From the NCBI GenBank assembly GCA_916613615.1, contig OU744737.1, positions 4,794,001 to 4,858,000 of the forward strand: a stretch of DNA of 64,000 bases, read 5' to 3'. This document shows positions 34,039-43,306 of the stretch, piece after piece (position 1 is the stretch's first letter; each line of letters opens with the position of its first letter). The position numbers and the translations under genes were made by a program. The stretch is from Steromphala cineraria. Lineage: Eukaryota; Mollusca; Gastropoda; Trochida; Trochidae. The notes below the pieces were generated by a model. The model saw only the letters and a list, made by a program, of their open reading frames with translations. It ran no database searches and was not told where the DNA came from.

Positions 34039-34907
34039 ATTAATTCTTGAAATGGAATCAGGACTGACTTTTCCAAATTAATAGAGAAACCTAATGACTT
34101 GAAAACTTTTGTCATGTATGTCAAAGAGGTACTACATGCTTCACTTGTCTGTCCTTGAACAAACGAGTCATCAATATACCCGAGACAAGAATGACCTACA
34201 CATCTAAAATGTGCATATACTGGTTTGAGAATCTTTGTAAGAACACGAGGTGCAGAAGCTAAGCCGTTCGGCATGCATGTAAATTGGTACAGGGTACCCT
34301 TCCATCTAAACCTGAGATACTTCCTGTGAGAAGCATGTACACTGACTGAGTAGTATGCATCAGATAGATCAACTGATCCCATAAATACATTTTGAGAGAT
34401 CATAGTTTGAACATTTTGAAAACTTTCCATTTTGAAATGGTGATATTGAACATATTCATTTAGTTTCTTTAAGTTCAGTATGAGTCTGTATTTTCCATTG
34501 CTCTTTTTCCTAATAAAAATGTTGGACACAAACTGTCCTTCACTATAATTTGTCTGTTCAATCACATTTTGTGATAAAAGATATTGAACCTTCTCACTAA
34601 TGATTTCACTCTCTTCATAATTACATCTTATTTCATGTGGTTCAGTTATTTGTTTCGGTTTTTCGGTGAATTCAATATGAAAACCTTTTACAGTGTCTAA
34701 AATGAAAGGGTCAGATGTAAGTTTCTGCCACTCATGTATACACAAAGATATACCACCAGCAATGAAACCATTGTTATCAGAGAATAAATGATACTGACCA
34801 GTGGTCGTATAGGGGCAACATTGCTCTTCCAAGACCTCGACCTCTGCTCCGAAAGCGGAATCCAGTGTGGTATGGATTGAATCTGCGAAAGCAAGAGGGA
34901 AAACCAC
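34005..34907 (-). CDS. DIRS reverse transcriptase (first part of RT ORF)
   Basis: RNA-dependent DNA polymerase. Before the palm is the conserved HEWQKLTSDPFILDTVKG. RT motifs follow: RKKSNGKYRLILNLKKLN (about 133-150), the first catalytic aspartate in GSVDLSDAYY (Asp180), the primer-grip-side FTCMPNGLASAP (209-220) and the catalytic YIDD (244-247). The frame then reads LEKSVLIPFQELICLGF and terminates a few codons later, while the expected continuation is in the overlapping frame ending at 32743. The change sits at a run of four T residues, so loss of a single T in this copy, or an assembly error, explains it. The start at 34907 is GTG and overlaps the Gag-like ORF by 131 bases, suggesting translational frameshifting. 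Confidence 0.88.
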   Translation of the reverse strand: MVFPLAFADSIHTTLDSAFGAEVEVLEEQCCPYTTTGQYHLFSDNNGFIAGGISLCIHEWQKLTSDPFILDTVKGFHIEFTEKPKQITEPHEIRCNYEESEIISEKVQYLLSQNVIEQTNYSEGQFVSNIFIRKKSNGKYRLILNLKKLNEYVQYHHFKMESFQNVQTMISQNVFMGSVDLSDAYYSVSVHASHRKYLRFRWKGTLYQFTCMPNGLASAPRVLTKILKPVYAHFRCVGHSCLGYIDDSFVQGQTSEACSTSLTYMTKVFKSLGFSINLEKSVLIPFQELICLGFMWTLKT

Positions 34908-35937
34908 GCCCCCTACCAGTGATGGGGCCTGTCACTTTGTTACCCAGCCGGGTTGCCATAGAAATGTCCTGTAGACTTTTAGAAATGTCATCTCCAAAGA
35001 GAAATTCCGAACTGACAGCAGCACCTGAAGCACACATAGCTTTGTATTCCTCATTCAGATGAGGCCTTATCAGTTCTTTCCGTCTCAGATTCATGTTTCG
35101 GTTACTGTAAGCTGACAATGTCAGAGAGTCACTCAAGTTCGAAACTATTTGTGTAAACAAATCATCCGGAATTTCCTGCTTTTTTGTGGAAAGAATGTTC
35201 AGAGTAGCCACCACTGATGTCGTAGATTTGATAAGTCCATTTTGAGCCTTCTGCATTCTCACGTCCATCGAACGAGTGTCTGGCGAAAGTGTATTCCAAA
35301 TTAGTTTGTTGACATGTGGCGTGTTCAAGTCGGGACAATTTTCCGGTCTTTTGATGTCTTTCATCTTCTGAATAACTTCAGTATCATCAAAGTTCGAGTC
35401 AAACATTCTCTTGACAAGGCCTGCCAGTTTAGGGTTTATTTTGTCTCCATCTTCGCATGGCAATGAAAGATTTTCTTTTATCAGATCTATCACACAGTCT
35501 GCACCGGAAATATTCCCTGTCTCGTCAGCATGCGCAGATGGCATATCCGTTTCATTCGTCGGTTTCAACAGTTCGTTAGCGACGAAATTCATTTGATCTG
35601 GGACACTTGTATCCTTTGAACGAGAAAAAGGCATTTGGCTTGGTTCAATATAATCCTCAGGATCATAATCAAATTCTTGATAGTCCTGGAATTGACCCGC
35701 ATCATGTGGGAAGTCATCGAGTCGCTGCTCGAATTTTGACATTCGATCTTCCATGTCGCCTCGCATTTTGCGAAGTTCTTCAATGACCATGGAATTAGAC
35801 GTTTCGTCTGCTTTACTGCTTGTACTCGGTTTTTGAGAGGAACTTTTCCCCGATTTTTTACTGCTTTTGGTGGGCTTAGTACCCCCAGATATTTCTTCAC
35901 TGTCTTTGCGAGGGCTTGTCAATGCCGCCTCGGCCAT
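34777..35937 (-). CDS. DIRS Gag-like ORF1 protein
   Basis: About 387 residues from the ATG at 35937; an upstream GTG at 35958 is less likely. The N-terminus is rich in S, K and T (KSSKKSGKSSSQKPSTSSK), followed by an acidic, coiled-coil-prone part (EELRKMRGDMEDRMSKFEQR) and an acidic YxxFDYDPEDY stretch. The centre (about 215-300) has helices with LIWNTLSPDTRSMDVRMQK and LFTQIVSNLSDSLTLSAYSN, the part conserved among DIRS ORF1 proteins. The C-terminus is arginine/glycine-rich (GRGRGFPSCFRRF, RFRSRGRGLGRA), which fits nucleic-acid binding. No CCHC zinc knuckle is seen. First ORF in the element. Confidence 0.8.
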   Translation of the reverse strand: MAEAALTSPRKDSEEISGGTKPTKSSKKSGKSSSQKPSTSSKADETSNSMVIEELRKMRGDMEDRMSKFEQRLDDFPHDAGQFQDYQEFDYDPEDYIEPSQMPFSRSKDTSVPDQMNFVANELLKPTNETDMPSAHADETGNISGADCVIDLIKENLSLPCEDGDKINPKLAGLVKRMFDSNFDDTEVIQKMKDIKRPENCPDLNTPHVNKLIWNTLSPDTRSMDVRMQKAQNGLIKSTTSVVATLNILSTKKQEIPDDLFTQIVSNLSDSLTLSAYSNRNMNLRRKELIRPHLNEEYKAMCASGAAVSSEFLFGDDISKSLQDISMATRLGNKVTGPITGRGRGFPSCFRRFNPYHTGFRFRSRGRGLGRAMLPLYDHWSVSFIL

Positions 35938-36465
35938 GCTTGACTCTGAACCACGCACGTGGTGATAATTATTTTGATCAAACTAATGTAGGCCTGGACC
36001 TAATTATTATGAAAATAGTCAATTAAAGTGTAATTATACACTATGAAACGTAATTGTACGTTTGTATTGTTCAATTATGAACAAATATTTCTCGAAATTG
36101 AGAAATGAGTATTGTGAGGAATTATCCACACGTCTGACTTCGCTGAAAGCGTCGCTTGCACTGACTGGCGCATGCGCATTGCAATCTCATGGAATCTCGA
36201 ACATTACGAGATTAGCTGATAGAATACGTGTTGAACCTCAGAAGAAAGAAAATAGTTTCAAATTTTGGTTACATAAACAAAAATTTATTTGTCAAAAAAG
36301 GTCCAATTAATTGATGGTTAGCTTCGTTTTACGATTACTTAATGGTTGATACATCATCGTTGAATGAAAGTAAACACTCAGAATCATATTTGAAGTTGTC
36401 AATGTCTCCTCTCGGTCAGCTTGTTGATCGGACAGTGGGGGACTCGACATGTCCCCGTGTGAAGG

Positions 36466-36999
36466 CGTTCTCTCCCCACAGAGGCAGATCAAGTCAAGAA
36501 TTGTTGATACATCCTCTGTTCTATTACGCCGAGATTTTGGGACAGAATGGAAGATGCCTGATTGGAGTCAATCAAAGTTAGTTGTGCAATAAGCGACGCT
36601 GTTCTTAAATAATCATTTTGGCTACTAAATCATGGCAAATGCATTGTGGTATGAACCACCCTTTCCTTACGAGAAGCGTTGACTTTGATAAAAAAAAATT
36701 AAAGGGATTCAAAGAGGTCAGACCAAATAATAAAATAGTGCAATAGTGTTCAATGTCAAGTGACCTTTTATCAAACAAATACCTGCTAAGATATCCTTCG
36801 ATGTTGCTGTTTGTGACTGGCTTGCGTCTGAAGATCATCCGACATTCATTGTCTCACCCGGGGAAGCTGCCGTAACCCACAGATTTCCGCCTAATAGAAC
36901 AGAGGCTGTATCAACATTTCATGGCTTGATCTGCCTCTGTGGGGAGAGAATGATAGAACAGAGGCTGTGTAAACACTTCATGACTTGATCTGCCTCTCG
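36466..36999 (+). mobile_element. MITE family B, copy 4, enlarged and with a doubled right end
   Basis: Left TIR CGTTCTCTCCCCACAGAGG; the interior follows the family to about 36690, then carries about 150 extra bases before CCGGGGAAGCTGCC. A complete right TIR ends GGGGAGAGAATG at 36952. It is followed at once by a second copy of the right TIR (ATAGAACAGAGGCTGTG to CTGCCTCTCG), as if a second element had inserted and been deleted. It lies inside tandem unit B. Confidence 0.8.
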
Positions 37000-37435
37000 T
37001 GTAGCTGAGGTGTGTTTGATGGAACCTTGTGATGTGTTCCTAACTGCATCTAAAACTTAGTTTATGCACAGTGCTTGTCACTTTGACTTTGTCTACCCAC
37101 ATTTGACACTAACAATGCAATGCGTGTACGATGCGATCTCCAGGTTTTGTTACAGTTGTAGGTATTAGTGATGCATTTGTTGATACTGATAAAAAAAAAG
37201 TTTTTTTAAACATGTATTTAACTATATTATAGTATATAAAGATGTAAACTTCAAGACATGACATGTAATAATTTTTCGAAAGTCCTCTTTTAAGTTGACC
37301 GTAAAGGAGAGGTCATTGGTTATCCAATCAAATTTTGGAATGTTATGTTAACGGAATAAGAGACACATTTCTCGTACAAGATTAGTATGTTACAAAATGT
37401 TCGTTACCCATACATGTATGTGTAATAAATGCAGT

Positions 37436-38033
37436 TGAGTGTCAAAACTTTGGTGATTTGTGATCTGATAAATACAAAGTGGATATATTCCTCCCTACTG
37501 TTTGTAGCTCTCACGTCATGCAGATTATGGTTTCGTTGCTTTCAAAAAGTATATGAAAGATATATCATTATGATGGCATGATCACATTTAGTTTTTATAC
37601 TCTGATTGAGTCAGAAAAAGACCTTTTATTTTTTATATCGAGGCCTTCCAAAAAAGGTTAGTTAGAAGAAAAAGTAAGAAAATCTTAATTTTCAATGTTT
37701 CTCTTCCAAAACACAGTTTTGTTAGTTTAACAACTCAAGTGATCTAAGAATTACTCAATTGTTCACAAGATATTGAATTTCAACTTTCTTTCAGATACTA
37801 AAGGTTCAACCCTCGCACTATAACAAATCAGACAACGTTAGATAAATAACCATTAAGATTTTATGCGCCAAAGAAAAGAACACTATCTCAACTGAAGTAC
37901 TAACAATCACCTGGAATCTAACAAAGCTCTTTTATTCGTTAACGTACGGCTCCTTCCGTTTAAATCATAACGGTTAGTCGGATAAAGCAGGCATGAATTT
38001 AAAATTTGAATATTATTAGTTTTCATCTTTAGT
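37436..38033 (+). other. 5' region of the intact PAN-family gene; homologous block at 47155
   Basis: From about 37560 to 37970 the sequence aligns with 47155-47605: shared words include ATGGCA-GAT, ACTCTGATT, CAACTCAAGTGATCT, CAGACAA and CTGAAGTAC. No exon or TATA box can be fixed. As the region directly upstream of the signal-peptide exon it should contain the promoter. Confidence 0.45.
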
Positions 38034-38041
38034 TGACGTCA
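38034..38041. promoter_or_regulatory. CRE-like palindrome TGACGTCA just upstream of the start codon
   Basis: A perfect 8-bp CREB/ATF consensus lies 7 bases before the ATG at 38049. It could act in the promoter or 5' leader of the PAN-family gene. The same octamer is frequent in foldback repeats elsewhere in the window, so it may be coincidental. Confidence 0.25.
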
Positions 38042-38048
38042 CAGAACA

Positions 38049-40658
38049 ATGATTCTTCAAATGGCAAATTTGCCTGTGAATGTAATAATAATTTGGCTCT
38101 GTCTGGTATCCAATGTGGGGACTTGTGAGGACTTATGGGACGTATACATTACAACTGGTTTTAACTAGCTTGTCTGGTATCTGATTGAGATTTCCTCTTC
38201 ACATTCAACTGACAAATTGTATTTGCGTTGGAGAGAAATATCATCTTACCTAGAAGTTTTCCCAAAAATGATTAATGAAGGTCCATTTCACCTCAGTTTT
38301 GTCGACTTCAGCATAAATGGAGCATCCTTTGTGACAGTTTTGGGTATCCTGGACTGTGCTGTCTCGTGTAGAAATACCAAGAACTGTCAATCCTTCTTCT
38401 ACAACCGCAACATGCAGTCCTGTTCTCTCAGTCTAGCAGGATACCGGGATACATCAGAACTCACTCCTCAAGCAGGAATCAAGTACTACAGTATGAGCAA
38501 CGGTCATTGTCTTTATCATTCTAATTGATTGAGAACTGTTAAGATATTTTATAATGTCATGTTTTGCATATTATTATATTATATATATTATTTTGGGGGT
38601 TTGGTTTGAAAATAAATTCATGAAAATTTAAAACTGAACTTTATAACTTTGCCATACATTTTTTAGGATTTGGCAAGCCATGCGGGTATTCATCAGAGTG
38701 TAACTACCAAAGATCAGCCTGCAGGCAGGGTTCATGTCAATGTGCCGTAGGATTCAGCTACAAGCCTTCCAGGAGCTGCTGCGTCAAACGTGAGTTCTTT
38801 AACTTGAATGTATTTCCACTGTGTACACCAGAACTAGCGAGGTGAATGGCGGAGAAATGTTGCTAGCGAGGAGCGTGATTGCAAACGGGATCACTTAAAA
38901 AGCAATCATCGCCGTTTCATCAACCTTTTCTATGTTATTATCATGTCAATAGCTTTCCGAGACATAACTATTTAATGTCATATCCTGTTCATAGTCAGAG
39001 ATAGCAAATATGTTACTAACAACAGCATTACTCGCAACTGTCATTGTTACTGTCCCTTGGATACAGAATGACAAGCACATAAACCTATGGGCAAAAGAAA
39101 CGCTGGGTATTTTCAAACGAAGGATAAACATATAATGCATGTCGTGTAATTGCAATGTCGAATTTGTTTCATAAAAGTGTATTTTGAGAATTATCTCTCG
39201 TAATTTCAGCCATGATTGCATGACGTTTTTTGTACTGTGGTTGTCTAAACACTGTAAGGGTGCGAAAATCACTGTTTTCAAGTACTTTTTTTGCAATAGA
39301 TATTTTGAAATTAAATTTGAATTTTGGAAATGTATATGAGAAGGCTATTTGAGATGTTGTTAATGAAAAACATCCACTTTGACATGTATGCACTGACATG
39401 TTTTTGTTATATAACGTCTACAAATATGCAAACATGACCAATTTCGCTCTCCTATCTCGCTTAGTTAAGGAGATAGCAAATTGGTGATTTTTTTACACGC
39501 GTTTGGAAAGGCGCCATGCAAAGTCATCAACAGAAAATGATTCAAACAAGTCAAATATAATATAGTTGACTTCTAAGGAAACTTTGCCACTTTCTTTCAT
39601 TCATATTTATGTTACATGGAATGAAACATCATGACATTTATGTTACCAGCGTTTCTTTTGCCCGTGAATTTGTGTGTCTGTGTGCTAAAATTACCACATG
39701 ATGTTGATAATTTTAAAGGAATGAAGTAAAATAGCACCTAACTTTAGATTTCGGCTCCTCGCTAGCAACATTTCTCCACCGTACACCTCGCTAGTTCCGG
39801 TGTACGGTTATACATAATGATTTCCAATGGCACCCCATTTGTAATATTCTAAATCTGATATTTTGGTCAATATCTATGTACATATTTTTATGAACTTGGA
39901 TGCGTTTGGGTACACAATTACATATTTCATTTTGCATAATCATTTACATGGACAAAAGTACATACCCTTTCTAAATCATTTGCCAATCTACGGTGCTATT
40001 TCATATAGAAATACGAAGAACTGTCAATCGTTCTTCTACAACCGCAACATGCAGTCCTGTTTTCACAGTCTAGCAAGATATCAGGATATATTAGAACTCA
40101 CTCCTCAAGCAGGAATCAAGTACTACAATATGAGCAATGGTTATTGTCTTTATCATTCAATTCATATAGAAATATCAAAAATCTTTAATGAGAAATTATA
40201 TTCTCTACCCAAAACACCTTGTTGGACAAGCTCCCTAAAACAGACTCCCCACTCTCCAGTACGTAAATTCAAACTGTTCACAAAGAGTTGTTCGTAACAA
40301 AGTTAATTACTAAAGTTTGTTCATGCCTAAATCAAAAAGGAAACAAAATCTATCTAAGTTGATTTTATTGTTGATTTCGTTTGTCATTGAAGGATGCCGT
40401 GAATATGGAGATATGGACTTCAGCACACATAAGGGTCAAACAGTTATGGGTTGCAAAATGAAGGTAATCAGTGCTAATTATCGTGGAATTTGTCTGATGA
40501 AGTGCCGAACGTCACGTTCATTTGTCTGCGCCACAGCCCAATTCTCGGCAAAGTACGCTACCTGCTACCTTTGTGACACTGCCTGGCTTGACTTTCCGGA
40601 AAACAAACGTTATTATGCCAGATATTGGAATGTATACGCTCGACATTGTGTTGCTTGA
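38049..40658 (+). CDS. Secreted PAN/apple-EB-PAN protein, best copy (four exons)
   Basis: Proposed exons: 38049-38124, 38281-38490, 38667-38789 and 40393-40658. Exon 1 encodes a signal peptide (MILQMANLPVNVIIIWLCLV, then SNVGT) ending at GTGAGG. Exon A, after the AG at 38279-38280, gives a PAN/apple-like domain with ILDCAVSC, TKNCQSFFYNRNMQSC and a candidate GTATGAG donor; an alternative is to read on to the stop at about 38526 (YHSN). Exon B, 123 bp between AG and GTGAGT, gives an EB/EGF-like module (PCGYSSEC, CQCAVGF, CCVK). Exon C gives a second PAN-like domain (CREYGD to YARHCVA, stop TGA). All junctions are phase 1. The product of about 225 residues would be secreted and disulfide-rich. 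The last intron (1.6 kb) contains a TIR transposon and a dead A exon. Function unknown; lectin-like or adhesive roles are plausible for the domain type. Confidence 0.65.
38823..39805. mobile_element. TIR element of 983 bp in the last intron of the PAN-family gene
   Basis: The ends are inverted repeats of about 53 bp: GTACACCAGAACTAGCGAGG and GGAGAAATGTTGCTAGCGAGG at the left, with the inverse CCTCGCTAGCAACATTTCTCC and CCTCGCTAGTTCCGGTGTAC at the right. The interior encodes no transposase (the minus-strand frames at 38946-39399 have no domain). It includes a hairpin at 39432-39487 (ACCAATTTCGCTCTCCTATC and its inverse). It begins 33 bases after the exon B donor. A target duplication is not obvious. 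Confidence 0.8.
39990..40160 (+). pseudogene. Duplicated PAN domain A exon, decayed
   Basis: Matches exon A from the second cysteine region onward (NTKNCQSFFYNRNMQSC, LTPQAGIKYYNMSNGY) but its 5' third is replaced by unrelated sequence. Two cysteines have become tyrosine (AISYRN and GYCLY context partly retained), and the candidate donor reads AATATGAG. It lies within the last intron of the gene at 38049, so it is probably skipped. Confidence 0.65.
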
Positions 40659-41237
40659 TCTTACATATCTTCCTCTCGATTCATTTGGCTTTTACAGAGC
40701 TCCGTGATTTTTCAGGATATATAGATAAGCTCCCCAAGAGTCTTCTGATATCAATTTACATCAATTTATTTGATCTTTGAAGGTTGCATAACCCTAACAC
40801 TCCCAAACCAGTATTGTCATACCAATGTGACGTCATCGTGTATATGACGATAAAACATTGTTACGTTGTTGTATTTGTGATGTCATAATATTATGACGTC
40901 ATTACTGATGATGTAAAACGTTTGTGATGTCATATATTTTCTGATTACATGGCATTGTTCAAAATCTATTGTCAAAACGATATATCCTAGGGAGATATCG
41001 CTTGACCTTCCACCAACGATATCTCCTGTGTAACTAAGTTTTGAATGATAAATTGTATTGCTCTGATACTTACAGAAGTGGCCTAACACATTCATATCAA
41101 AACGTCAAATATAAGATGAAAACCTATTTTCAATGAAAATCTAAAAGTCAATTATATTCATGAAGGCAAAATTAAAACAGCCAATTTACATGGATACTAG
41201 TTTTATAATCATATCGAACAGGATAAACCCATTACTG
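40659..41237. other. No gene; cluster of TGACGTCA-like palindromes
   Basis: Downstream of the PAN-family gene. Between 40825 and 40935 there are TGACGTCAT and TGATGTCAT words in both orientations, and at 40975-41040 an imperfect hairpin around CGATATATCC/GGAGATATCG and CGATATCTCC. No coding evidence. Confidence 0.4.
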
Positions 41238-41246
41238 CCATTTTGA

Positions 41247-41578
41247 CATTCTCTCCCCACGGAGGCAGATCAAGTCGTGTTGATTTAGCCTCTGTTCTAT
41301 TACGACGAGATTGTGGGATAGAATGGGAGATGCCTGGTTGAAGGCAACCAAAATTAGTTGTGCAATCAGCGACGCTGTTTTTAAATCATCATTTTGGCTA
41401 CTGATACAAGGCAAAGGCATTGTGATATGAACCGCTCTTTCCATACGAGAAGCCTTGTCATTTGATAAAGAAATTCAAATGTCTCCCGCCAGGAGAAAAT
41501 GCCGGAACCAACGGATTGCGGCGTAATAGAACAGAGGCTAAATCAACATGACTGGATCTGCCTCTGTGGGAGAGAATG
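41247..41578 (+). mobile_element. MITE family B, copy 5, with perfect 9-bp target duplication
   Basis: TIRs CATTCTCTCCCCACGGAGG and its inverse ending CTGTGGGAGAGAATG. The inner TIR reads GTGTTGATTTAGCCTCTG, a subtype shared with copy 11 (57799). The flanking 9 bases CCATTTTGA at 41238-41246 and 41579-41587 are identical. Clean borders and duplication define the family's exact ends. Confidence 0.92.
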
Positions 41579-41634
41579 CCATTTTGAATGCTTTTGATAA
41601 ATTTTCAAAATTACATTTGATTGTGGACACGTGT

Positions 41635-41820
41635 CACTGCCGATACTTCTCAAGCAGATGGTGGTTCTGGTAAAGTTGGGTATATCTGACCCATGACAAC
41701 TCACAGAGTGGCTCTCTAACGATACATTTATTGCTATTGTATTTCTCCTTGATGATGCTCTACAATTCATGGAACTTGGAAATTGTATTTGAGGTTTATC
41801 AGGAACTCTATTTACCCAAC
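41635..41820 (+). repeat. Dispersed repeat family D, copy 3 (uninterrupted)
   Basis: Contains CCGATACTTCTCAAGCAGA, CATGACAACTCACAGAGTGG and TCTACAATTCATGGAACTTGG in one continuous block. It serves as the reference that exposes the 1-kb insertion in the copy at 22205-23450. Confidence 0.55.
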
Positions 41821-41826
41821 GGAACA

Positions 41827-42164
41827 GTCTCTCAGATCAAGTCATGATACAGTCTCTGTTCTATTACGCCGAGTTTGTGGGGTAGACTGGGAGATGCCTG
41901 ATTGGAGGCAATCAAAGTAAGTTGTGCAATCAGCGATGCTGTTGTTAAATCATCGTTTTGCCTATTGAATCATGGCAAAAGCATTGTGAAATGAGCCACC
42001 CTTTCCATGCGAGAAGCGTTGTCAATTGATAAAGATATACAAATGGATTGTGGGGTAATTTGCTTCCGCCAGGGAAGACTGCTGGGACCCACGGATTTAA
42101 ATGTTATAGAACAGAGGCTGTATCAACATTTCATGACTTGATCTGCCTCTGTAGGGAAAGAATG
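41827..42164 (+). mobile_element. MITE family B, copy 6
   Basis: The left TIR is shortened (TCTCTCAGATCAAGTCATGA, then CTCTGTTCTATTACGCCG). The interior is standard, and the right end reads GCCTCTGTAGGGAAAGAATG. Flanks CAACGGAAC and CAAAAGGAA are only partly alike, so the target duplication is not convincing. Confidence 0.85.
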
Positions 42165-42414
42165 CAAAAGGAATGGAATTGATCCTTTTCCTTCGATGAT
42201 CCTTTTTTAAACGGGTAACTTTCTGACTAGATTATTCGTTACCATATCTGAAAACTCAGACAAGCTAACACTTTCTACGTTTTTGAAAAGTATCATCTGA
42301 ATATCATTGACCACAGATATTGACAAAGCAGTTGTCGAAATATTTTTTTTTCAATTTGTATTGAGTAATCAAGTGTAATGTATGTGTGTTAATATGGCTG
42401 AATGTTTGTTTTTA

Positions 42415-42860
42415 TGCCACCGGTATGTAATACCGTTGGATATAGTCATCACCCTGTCCGTCTGTATGTCCGTCCGTCCGTCCGTCCGTCTGTCCGTCCG
42501 TCCGTAATCATTTCGTTCCCGGAGCAGAATTAAAAAACCGGTCCACATATCTTTCTGAAACTTTACATGTGTATTGCCCACCTACTGAACTGGTGCCTTT
42601 TGATATTTTCACATTTCTGAAAATTTTATTTTTTATTATTTCCATGGAAACGGCTCTCATTTGGACTCAGTTCATGAAAGGTTTCGTTTCCGGAGCATAA
42701 TTAAAAAAACGGTCCACATATCTTTCTGAAACTTTACATGTGTATTGCCCACCTACTGAAGTGGTGCCTTTTGATATTTTCACATTTCTGAAAATTTTAT
42801 TTTTTATTATTTCCATGGAAACGGCTCTTATTTGGACTCAGTTCATGAAAGGTTTTGTTT
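42415..42860. repeat. Repeat with (TCCG)n head and two 171-bp tandem units
   Basis: A head TATGCCACCGGTATG and a (TCCG)n run (42461-42505) precede two units starting near 42521 and 42692. Each unit contains GGAGCA-AATTAAAAAA, CATATCTTTCTGAAACTTTA and TTTCCATGGAAACGGCTC; the two are about 97 percent alike by eye. The units are related to those at 46265-46610. Confidence 0.85.
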
Positions 42861-43020
42861 CATATATATTAGCTTATACTATTATGAACCTTGCTTGAAA
42901 AATTTACAATTATCTTTCAAAGGTTTACATCTTACGATCATGTGGAACCGGTGGGATATGTCATCTTCTGATGAGTCTTGTTTTACAAAAGCATGTTATG
43001 ATGAAACAAATTACTTTCCT

Positions 43021-43306
43021 AGCTTAAAAGTATATAAAATTATGTTATTCTAATAACATATCTCAAATGTACTAAAACAGATATTTCTAGTGGAAATTTT
43101 GTAGAAAGCAACAATGAACTTGAAAAATTTAACAAAAATGGATCTCGCTAATTCTTGCTATCAGAAAATAAATGTCATACCTTATGTATAGTTATATAAC
43201 ATGTTGTATGTCTTATGGTGAATTGACCTTGTAACAAACTAGAATAAATATAACATGCTGTATGTCTTATGGTGAATTGACCTTGTAATAAACTAGAATA
43301 AATATA
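43021..43306 (+). repeat. Dispersed repeat family E, copy 2, with 54-bp tandem duplication
   Basis: Aligns with 24437-24660. At its end a 54-bp unit beginning ACATG-TGTATGTCTTATGG is duplicated at 43199 and 43253 with only two or three differences. No coding content. Confidence 0.6.

Larger units (their letters stand above)
31741..36225 (-). mobile_element. DIRS-type tyrosine-recombinase retrotransposon, nearly complete
   Basis: A 4.5-kb element on the minus strand. Its ends are 39-bp inverted repeats, identical by eye, starting ATTCTATCAGCTAATCTCG (31741-31779 and, inverse, 36187-36225). In transcription order it holds a Gag-like ORF, an ORF with reverse transcriptase, RNase H and a methyltransferase-like domain, and a tyrosine recombinase. 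There is no integrase and no LTR. Inverted ends plus YR plus the methyltransferase-like segment point to the DIRS1 group rather than Ngaro or PAT, which have split direct repeats. DIRS elements integrate as circles without target duplication, and none is seen. Intact ORFs apart from one frameshift suggest a young insertion. Confidence 0.9.
31289..37435. mobile_element. Hairpin-headed element, tandem unit B, split by DIRS and MITE insertions
   Basis: The head at 31289-31440 has the same layout as unit A: ACACGAGATCTCATGAGATTC, CGAGTGTCCTTCC, GTATCTGACCGAGC, then TTTATTACACAAC. It is interrupted at 31456 and resumes at 36226, where the sequence is homologous to unit A from 30352. A second interruption at 36466-36999 is MITE B copy 4. 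The right end near 37430 reads GTATGTGTAATAAATGCAG. About 140 bp between head and body, and about 200 bp further on, are missing relative to unit A. Confidence 0.55.

Noticed and set aside
31741..36225. LTR retrotransposon or endogenous retrovirus
   Set aside because: No long terminal repeats, protease, integrase or envelope; the tyrosine recombinase and inverted ends identify DIRS.
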